This document shows positions 32,452 to 37,663 of a stretch of 37,663 nucleotides of DNA, piece after piece. How positions within the stretch are numbered: the stretch's first letter is position 1; each line of letters starts with the position of its first letter. The stretch comes from Phycisphaerales bacterium (lineage in GTDB: Bacteria > Planctomycetota > Phycisphaerae > UBA1845 > Fen-1342): the NCBI GenBank assembly GCA_003162245.1, contig PMMM01000211.1, positions 1-37,663 of the forward strand. Direction: 5' to 3'. The notes beneath the pieces are model-generated. The model did not search any database. It worked only from the letters and a program-made list of their open reading frames with translations, and was not told the DNA's origin. Position numbers and translations under genes: made by a program.

Positions 32452-33090
32452 TTACCGCGAGCAGAACTCGACGACGAGTTGCTCCTCGATCGGAATCAAC
32501 ACGTGCTCGCGGCCCGGGAGCGACAAGACCGTAGCCTCCAGCTTCGCCGGGTCTACCTGAAGCCAGTCCTGCGGGGGCGGGTTCGACACGCCCTCCAGCA
32601 GGGCCATTTGCGCCCGAGCGTATTTCTCCGACTTCTCGCGTTTGCGAACGGTGATCTTCTCGCCCACCGCCACCAGATACCCGGGGCGATCCACTTTGCG
32701 GCCGTCCACCAGGATGTGCCCGTGCACGACGGCCTGCCGCGCCCCGCGCCGGCCGGCGGCCAACCGCGCCTTGTACACGACGTTGTCCAACCGCCGCTCG
32801 AGAATCCGCAGCAGCTCCTCGCCCGTGTTCGGCGCCCGCAAGGCGAGCGCGAAGTAGCGCCGGAACTGCCGCTCGAGCAGCCCGTAATGCCGCTTGACCT
32901 TCTGTTTCTCCCGCAGGCGCACCGCGTAGTCCGAAGACTTGCCGCGCCGCCACATGTGCATCCCGGGCGGGTAGTTCTTGTACTCGCGTTCGAGCGGGTT
33001 CTTGCCGGTCTCGTCGCGGATCGGCTTCAGCATCAGGTTGATGCCTTCCCGTCGCGACAGCCGCGTCGTCGGTCCAGTGTATCGACCCAT
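32452..33090 (-). CDS. rpsD: Ribosomal protein S4
   Basis: 212 residues from the ATG at 33090; a longer frame to 33123 would overlap rpsK. It begins MGRYTGPTTRLSRREG without the Cys set, so it is the zinc-free form. The KSSDYAVRLREKQKVKRHYG block and the S4 RNA-binding domain (RLDNVVYKARLAAGRRGARQ, VVHGHILVDGRKVDRPGYLV) follow. It starts 2 bases after the rpsK stop. S4 is the usual autoregulator of this operon; no leader motif was identified. Confidence 0.97.
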   Translation of the reverse strand: MGRYTGPTTRLSRREGINLMLKPIRDETGKNPLEREYKNYPPGMHMWRRGKSSDYAVRLREKQKVKRHYGLLERQFRRYFALALRAPNTGEELLRILERRLDNVVYKARLAAGRRGARQAVVHGHILVDGRKVDRPGYLVAVGEKITVRKREKSEKYARAQMALLEGVSNPPPQDWLQVDPAKLEATVLSLPGREHVLIPIEEQLVVEFCSR

Positions 33091-33092
33091 GC

Positions 33093-33497
33093 TTACACCC
33101 TGCGACGCTTCCGCGGCCGGCATCCGTTGTGCGGCAGCGGGGTGACGTCCTCAATTGACTGAATACGCATGCCGGCGGCCTGCAAGGCCGTGATGGCCGA
33201 CTCGCGTCCGGCCCCCGGACCCTTGACCCGCACCTCCAACTCAATCACACCGTGTTTCTTCGCCTCGTTGGCACAGTACTGGGCGGCGCGTTGCGCGGCG
33301 AAGGGGGTGCTCTTGCGGGCGCCGGTGAACTTCTTCTCGCCGCCCGCCCCGGGCACCGAACCCGCCGACGCCCAGCACAGCGTATCGCCGTTGGTGTCGG
33401 TAATCGTGACAATCGTGTTGTTGAACGTCGCCCGAATGCAGGCGATGCCCTTGGCGACGTTGCGCTTCATGCGACGTTTCGAGCTCGACTTAGCCAA
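33093..33497 (-). CDS. rpsK: Ribosomal protein S11
   Basis: 134 residues. It has [54 protein letters not shown] and the conserved end [18 protein letters not shown] small insert ([12 protein letters not shown]) of about 6 residues lengthens the loop before the RKSTPFAA helix. Only 2 bases separate it from rpsD. Confidence 0.97.
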   Translation of the reverse strand: MAKSSSKRRMKRNVAKGIACIRATFNNTIVTITDTNGDTLCWASAGSVPGAGGEKKFTGARKSTPFAAQRAAQYCANEAKKHGVIELEVRVKGPGAGRESAITALQAAGMRIQSIEDVTPLPHNGCRPRKRRRV

Positions 33498-33518
33498 TCG
33501 ACACGCTCCCTGCCCGCG

Positions 33519-33908
33519 TTAGCCGCGATGCATTTCCTTCACGCCCTTCTTGCCGGCCACCGTCTTGCGCGGGCCCTTCCGCGTACGGGCGTTCGTCCGC
33601 GTGCGCTGCCCGCGGACCGGCAAGCCCCGCATGTGCCGCAGGCCGCGGTAGCAGCGGATCTCCCGCAGCCGGGCGATGTTCTGCTGGATTTGGCGGCGGA
33701 GTTGACCCTCCACCACGAAGTCCTGCTCGATGATGGCGGCCATCTTGCTGACCTCTTCCTCCGTCAGCTTGTTGGCCCGCACGCCCGGATCCACGCCGGC
33801 CTTCTTGCAGATCTCAACGGCCCGCGTCGGCCCGACGCCAAAAATGTAGCGCAACGCGATTTCCGTCCGCTTCGTCGCCGGAATGTCCACACCTGCGATA
33901 CGTGGCAT
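33519..33908 (-). CDS. rpsM: Ribosomal protein S13
   Basis: 129 residues. It begins [20 protein letters not shown], contains [20 protein letters not shown], and ends with the family's basic stretch [20 protein letters not shown] and [14 protein letters not shown]. Length and order (rpmJ-rpsM-rpsK-rpsD) are standard. Confidence 0.97.
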   Translation of the reverse strand: MPRIAGVDIPATKRTEIALRYIFGVGPTRAVEICKKAGVDPGVRANKLTEEEVSKMAAIIEQDFVVEGQLRRQIQQNIARLREIRCYRGLRHMRGLPVRGQRTRTNARTRKGPRKTVAGKKGVKEMHRG

Positions 33909-33923
33909 ACGCGCTGCCTTTCC

Positions 33924-34037
33924 TTACCCTTGCCGTTGCTTGTGACGGGGGTTCGTGCAGATCACGCGCACGACGCCACGCCGCTTCACGATCTTGCAGT
34001 TCTCGCAGATTCGTTTGACGCTGCTGCGCACCTTCAT
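33924..34037 (-). CDS. rpmJ: Ribosomal protein L36
   Basis: 37 residues, read from ATG at 34037 to TAA at 33924. It starts [20 protein letters not shown] and carries Cys11, Cys14, Cys27 and His32, the zinc-binding form. It lies between map and rpsM. The usual infA between map and rpmJ is absent; only 48 bases separate the two genes. Confidence 0.95.
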   Translation of the reverse strand: MKVRSSVKRICENCKIVKRRGVVRVICTNPRHKQRQG

Positions 34038-34085
34038 GGCAGCGATCTCCCAATACGCTCTGGCGGGCCGGGGCCCGCCCCACTG

Positions 34086-34880
34086 TCACCGGCCGTCGGT
34101 CAAAACGTCGACGCCGCTCTCCGTCACTGCGACGGTGTCCTCAAAATGGGCCGCCCGGGAGCGATCCCGGGTAACCACTGTCCAACCTGAGTCATCCGCC
34201 AGCACTACGTCCGCCCGACCGGCGGTCACCATGGGCTCAACTGCCAAGGTCGTACCCGGTCGCAACTCGAAGTCGCCATTCCGCTGCCGGTCGACGTAGT
34301 TCGGCACATTCGGCAACTCATGCATCTGCTGACCGATGCCGTGCCCACAAAACTCACGCACCACGCCGAACCCATCTTCCTCGGCGCGTCGTTGCATCAG
34401 CCGCGCGACTTCCCGCCAGCGCCGCCCGGGCTGAATCTCCCGGATCGCGATCGCCAGCACCTCACGCGTTACGTCGAGCAGACGTTGCACGTCCGGCGAC
34501 ACCGCACCCACCGGAAACGTACGGGCCGCGTCGCCACAGTACCCCTTCAGGCGGACGCCGCAATCGACGCTGATAATATCACCGGGTCGCAGGGGCCGAT
34601 CCTTCGGTATCCCGTGCACGACCTCCTCGTTGACCGACGCACAAATGCACGCCGGGAACGGAAACCGCGCCTGCGGGTGGCGCACGCCCTTGAAAAGGGC
34701 GATACCGCCCGACTCGCGGACAATCTCTTCCGCCCGCGCGTCAAGCTCCGCCGTCGTGACACCGGGACGCACCATGCGTCCCAGCTCTTCCAGCACGCGG
34801 TGCACAACTCGACCGGCAGCGCGCATCAACTCGATTTCCCGGGCGGACTTAAGCACGATCCGAGCGGTCGCCGCAACCAT
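34086..34880 (-). CDS. map: Methionine aminopeptidase, type I
   Basis: 264 residues from the ATG at 34880, which shares one base with the adk stop (TGATG). It removes N-terminal Met from nascent proteins. His89 (NEEVVHGIP), metal ligands Asp106 (ISVDCG) and Asp117 (YCGDAARTF), His180 (CGHGIGQQMHELP), Glu215 (AVEPM) and Glu247 (FEDTV) are all present. There is no N-terminal SH3-like or zinc extension. Confidence 0.96.
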   Translation of the reverse strand: MVAATARIVLKSAREIELMRAAGRVVHRVLEELGRMVRPGVTTAELDARAEEIVRESGGIALFKGVRHPQARFPFPACICASVNEEVVHGIPKDRPLRPGDIISVDCGVRLKGYCGDAARTFPVGAVSPDVQRLLDVTREVLAIAIREIQPGRRWREVARLMQRRAEEDGFGVVREFCGHGIGQQMHELPNVPNYVDRQRNGDFELRPGTTLAVEPMVTAGRADVVLADDSGWTVVTRDRSRAAHFEDTVAVTESGVDVLTDGR

Positions 34881-35545
34881 CAGCCGCGCCCCGCCGCGTC
34901 CACGATCCGGGAAACCTGCGCTTCCACCGCATCCGCACCGGTGGACGAATCCACAGCGCTCAGCAGCCCGCGCTGCGAGTAGTACTCGACCAGCGGGGCC
35001 GTCTGCGCCTTGTATGTCTCCAGCCGCGTGACGACCACCTCGCGATGGTCGTCCGGCCGTTGAATCAGACCGCCGCCGCACTTGTCGCACTTGCCGGGCA
35101 CCCTTGGCGGCAGAAAACTCAAATTATACGTCGCCTGGCAGCTTTGACAAACGCGCCGCTCGACGATCCGCCGGACAATCTCCTCGTCCGCCAGCCGGAA
35201 GTCGACCACCGCGTCGATCCTCAGCTTCCGCTGTTTCAGCCCGCCGTCCAGGCTCTGCGCCTGCGGCACCGTGCGGGGGAAGCCATCCAGGATGAAACCG
35301 CTCCCGGACGGCAACTTATCCACCGCCGCCAGCATCACGCCCGTAATCACGTCATCCGGCACCAGCGTGCCGGCGTCCATGTACTGCGCGGCTTTGCGGC
35401 CGATCTCGCTGCCTTCCTTCCGCTCGCGGCGCAGGGCATCGCCGCTGGACAACTGCACCCACCCATTCCGCTCGGCCAGGCGCGTGGCCTGCGTACCCTT
35501 ACCCGACCCGGGCGGCCCCAGGAAGATGAGTCGCCTGGCGGGCAT
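34880..35545 (-). CDS. adk: Adenylate kinase
   Basis: 221 residues. It interconverts ATP + AMP and 2 ADP. P-loop GPPGSGKGT (10-18), AMP-binding LSSGDALR and LDGFPRT, and a LID domain with Cys133, Cys136, Cys153 and Cys156, so it is the long, zinc-carrying form. Its start shares one base with the secY stop (TGATG), as does its stop with map. Standard order secY-adk-map. Confidence 0.96.
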   Translation of the reverse strand: MPARRLIFLGPPGSGKGTQATRLAERNGWVQLSSGDALRRERKEGSEIGRKAAQYMDAGTLVPDDVITGVMLAAVDKLPSGSGFILDGFPRTVPQAQSLDGGLKQRKLRIDAVVDFRLADEEIVRRIVERRVCQSCQATYNLSFLPPRVPGKCDKCGGGLIQRPDDHREVVVTRLETYKAQTAPLVEYYSQRGLLSAVDSSTGADAVEAQVSRIVDAAGRG

Positions 35546-36924
35546 CAGTACTGGCGTCCTTTCACGCGGCCGCCGCCCTCGGCGCCCAGGAAGCCCTCGT
35601 AATTCCGCATGATCAGGTTGGCCTCGATCCGCTGGATCAGGTCGAGGGTCACGCTCACGACGATCAGCAGGCCGGTTCCGCCCAGGAACGCCGAAATCCG
35701 GTAGGGAATCTCCAGGTACACCGCGACCACGGACGGAATCAGGGCGATGATCGCCAGGAAGCCCGCCCCGACATACGTGATTCGCGTCATGACGGCTTCG
35801 AGGTAGTCGGCGGTCCGCTTGCCGGGACGCAGGCCCGGAATGAAGCTACCCATGTCCCGCAGGTTGTTCGCCAGCTCCTTCGGCTGGAACTGCACCGACA
35901 CCCAGAAATACGCGAAGAAGTACACCATCAGGACGTAGCTGAGCTCATAGATGAAACGCCCCGGGTGGAACTCGTTCTGCAGGAACCCCCACAGCGACAC
36001 CGGCCAGGCGCCCCAGGTATAGATCGCCCGGAAGATCATGCCCGGGAAGAGCAGGAACGAACTCGCAAAGATGATCGGCATGACGCCGCCGTGGTTGACG
36101 CGCAGCGGCAGGTAATGCTGCGCCCCGCCGACAATACGCCGCCCGCGGGTCTGCTTGGCCTGCTGAATCTTGATCCGGCGCTGGGCCTGCGTGATCAGGA
36201 TCGACCCGGCCACCACCGCGACGAACGAGACGATCAGGAAGACAATCTTCTCCGGCGTCATCATGCCAGGCGTCAGCGTGCCGCCGCCGCGCATGCTGGC
36301 GATCAGCCCGTTGGCCACTTCCGTCAGGACGTAGGGCAGGCGGGAGATGATGCCGGCCATGATGATCAGGCTGATGCCGTTGCCGATGCCGTATTCGTCG
36401 ATCTGCTCGCCCACCCACATCAACAGGAGCGTTCCCGCCATGAGCCCGGTCATCGCGACCCCCAGGAACCCAAAGGTCCCGCGGAAATCGGGGTACACCA
36501 GGTCGTTGGCCGTCAGGTAGCGGACCCAGAAGGCGGACTGGATCAGCGTCAGCCCCACTGTGGCGTAGCGCGTGTACTCCATGATTTTGCGGCGCCCGCT
36601 TTCGCCCTCCTTCTGGAGCTTCTCGAGCGAGGGGAGCACCGTGACGAGCAACTGGAAGATGATCGAGGCGCTGATGTAGGGCATGATGCCCAGACCAAAC
36701 AGCGTGCTCTGGCCGAGGTCCCCGCCGGTGAACATGGCGAAAATGTCGGCGGCCTGCTCGGTCACGCCACCGGCGCGCTGCCAGTGCCGAGCGAGCTTGT
36801 CCTGGTCGACGCCTGGGAGCGGGACGTAGAACCCGATCCGGTAGACGCAGAGCATGAGTAACGTAAACCCGACCTTCTTACGCAGGTCCGGGATGCGGAA
36901 GACGTTGATAAATGCGCGGAACAT
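35545..36924 (-). CDS. secY: Protein translocase subunit SecY
   Basis: 459 residues, ten membrane spans. It is the channel of the Sec translocase. Family blocks: KVGFTLLMLCVYRIGFYVPL (first span), GIMPYISASIIFQLL, EYGIGNGISLIIMAGIISRL, FWVSVQFQPKELANNLRDMG, FIPGLRPGKRTADYLEAVM and the last loop. MFRAFINVFRIPDLRKK is the usual N-terminus. It lies 36 bases after rplO. Confidence 0.97.
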   Translation of the reverse strand: MFRAFINVFRIPDLRKKVGFTLLMLCVYRIGFYVPLPGVDQDKLARHWQRAGGVTEQAADIFAMFTGGDLGQSTLFGLGIMPYISASIIFQLLVTVLPSLEKLQKEGESGRRKIMEYTRYATVGLTLIQSAFWVRYLTANDLVYPDFRGTFGFLGVAMTGLMAGTLLLMWVGEQIDEYGIGNGISLIIMAGIISRLPYVLTEVANGLIASMRGGGTLTPGMMTPEKIVFLIVSFVAVVAGSILITQAQRRIKIQQAKQTRGRRIVGGAQHYLPLRVNHGGVMPIIFASSFLLFPGMIFRAIYTWGAWPVSLWGFLQNEFHPGRFIYELSYVLMVYFFAYFWVSVQFQPKELANNLRDMGSFIPGLRPGKRTADYLEAVMTRITYVGAGFLAIIALIPSVVAVYLEIPYRISAFLGGTGLLIVVSVTLDLIQRIEANLIMRNYEGFLGAEGGGRVKGRQY

Positions 36925-36960
36925 CGCCGGCTATCCTCTGGCCCAACCGGGCCCTCGTGC

Positions 36961-37542
36961 TCAACCCGTCGGCGGCCCTGAGACCGCGTCCTCCGACGCG
37001 GACGGCCGTCCCCCACCACTCGCCGCCCGCTTCTGCTTTTTCTCGGCCTTCGCCGTGTTACGTTTCGCCTGCGCCAGGGCGGCCCCATCGCGCCGCGCGA
37101 TGAGCTTCAGGGTCCCCCCCGCCTTCTCGATCGCCTCCCGCGCTTTCTGGCTGACGGCGTGCACCTCCAGCGTAAGCTTCTTCGAGAGTGTGCCGTCGCC
37201 CAGCACCTTGATCAGCGGCTCAACGCCACCGACCAGGCCCGCCTCCCGCAGCGTCGCGGCACTCACCGTCGCCCCATTCTCGAAATGGGCTTCCAGATCG
37301 GAGAGATTCACGACGCTATACGCAATGCGGAACTCGAAATTGCTGAACCCGCGCTTGGGCAAGCGCCGGAAGATTGGCATCTGCCCGCCCTCATGGAGCG
37401 GACGCTGGCCGCCGCCGGCGCGCGACTGACAGCCCTTGGTGCCCCGCCCGCACGTCTTGCCGTGCCCGCTGCTCTCGCCGCGCCCCACGCGCTTGCGGCG
37501 CTTGTGGGCCCCGGCCACCGTGGTCACATCGTTAAGCATCAT
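36961..37542 (-). CDS. rplO: Ribosomal protein L15 with C-terminal extension
   Basis: 193 residues from the ATG at 37542; a second ATG follows directly at 37539. GGAGGG lies about 8 bases upstream. Core motifs: AGAHKRRKRVGRGESSGHGK, GRGTKGCQSRAGGGQRPLHE and GGQMPIFRRLPKRGF. After the L15 fold ends at about residue 155 there is a Lys/Ala-rich and then Gly/Ser/Asp tail of about 35 residues, as with L17. The first codons overlap the end of the preceding rpsE frame by 11 bases. Confidence 0.96.
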   Translation of the reverse strand: MMLNDVTTVAGAHKRRKRVGRGESSGHGKTCGRGTKGCQSRAGGGQRPLHEGGQMPIFRRLPKRGFSNFEFRIAYSVVNLSDLEAHFENGATVSAATLREAGLVGGVEPLIKVLGDGTLSKKLTLEVHAVSQKAREAIEKAGGTLKLIARRDGAALAQAKRNTAKAEKKQKRAASGGGRPSASEDAVSGPPTG

Positions 37543-37663
37543 GCGTCGCACCCTCCGCAGGCGGCTCGGCCGGGGGCGGAGCCGTCGTCCCGCGCGCCGG
37601 CCCGCGACCTTCCCCATCCCTTCGCGGCGGACGACCGCCACGCCGCGCCGGCCCACCCCGCCG
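37532..37663 (-). CDS. rpsE: Ribosomal protein S5, C-terminal tail (partial)
   Basis: 43 codons remain in the window, ending with TAA at 37532. They encode an Arg/Gly/Pro-rich stretch (RRGGPARRGGRPPRRDGEGR) and an Ala/Pro/Glu end. Nothing of the S5 core is visible; the call is from operon order (S5 then L15) and the plausible basic tail. rpmD (L30), normally between rpsE and rplO, is absent here. It could instead be another upstream gene. Confidence 0.4.
   Translation of the reverse strand, partial: RRGGPARRGGRPPRRDGEGRGPARGTTAPPPAEPPAEGATHDA

Overview
The window is GC-rich bacterial chromosome that looks like Planctomycetota. The phylum call is an inference from several traits: the L17 protein is enlarged, with an internal insert and a basic/Ala tail; low-complexity T/Q/P/S/R linkers occur in a secreted beta-propeller protein; the envelope genes are of Gram-negative type (lpxB, an OmpA-like lipoprotein); and genic and palindromic dispersed repeats sit between densely packed genes. 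No phage, insertion sequence, CRISPR array or rRNA was seen. One tRNA (Ala, anticodon CGC) is present.

Layout. (1) 1-4196: a promoter and leader, then a three-gene + strand operon. It encodes a PocR/GAF histidine kinase, a strongly modified receiver protein and an unrecognised secreted/anchored protein. It is followed by a Rho-independent terminator that may close its own short transcript. (2) 4197-10717 (-): a tightly spaced six-gene run read from right to left: HD-domain protein, hypoxanthine phosphoribosyltransferase, PH-domain membrane protein, a GT-C-like membrane protein, a flippase-like protein, and a Memo-family protein with a PqqD-like N-terminus. (3) 11128-15833: HDOD protein, MFS transporter, OmpA-like lipoprotein, PQQ-type propeller protein. 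(4) 15912-19817: purH (+), convergent with maf - sigma-70 factor - yacG (-). Inverted copies of a dispersed repeat separate the two sides. (5) 19853-25895: endonuclease IV, a LOG-family protein with a near-perfect chromosomal parS site in its leader, a small anchored protein, a CocE/NonD hydrolase, and aspS. (6) 26092-30042: lpxB, a ribose-type ABC substrate-binding protein and permease with no ATPase gene beside them, and tRNA-Ala. (7) 30095-37663 (-): the end of the spc operon plus the alpha operon, in the order rpsE (3' end), rplO, secY, adk, map, rpmJ, rpsM, rpsK, rpsD, rpoA, rplQ, then a HIT protein.

The points most worth a second look are the PocR kinase/modified receiver/anchored protein operon, the parS site at 20938-20953, the attenuator-like RNA at 4032-4102, the family of inverted repeats that abut or even supply stop codons, and the three-way-junction palindrome just upstream of the first promoter. 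A parS site and the ribosomal operon within 20 kb of each other suggest an origin-proximal location; this is an inference. All family assignments come from reading motifs by eye; no database search was run.
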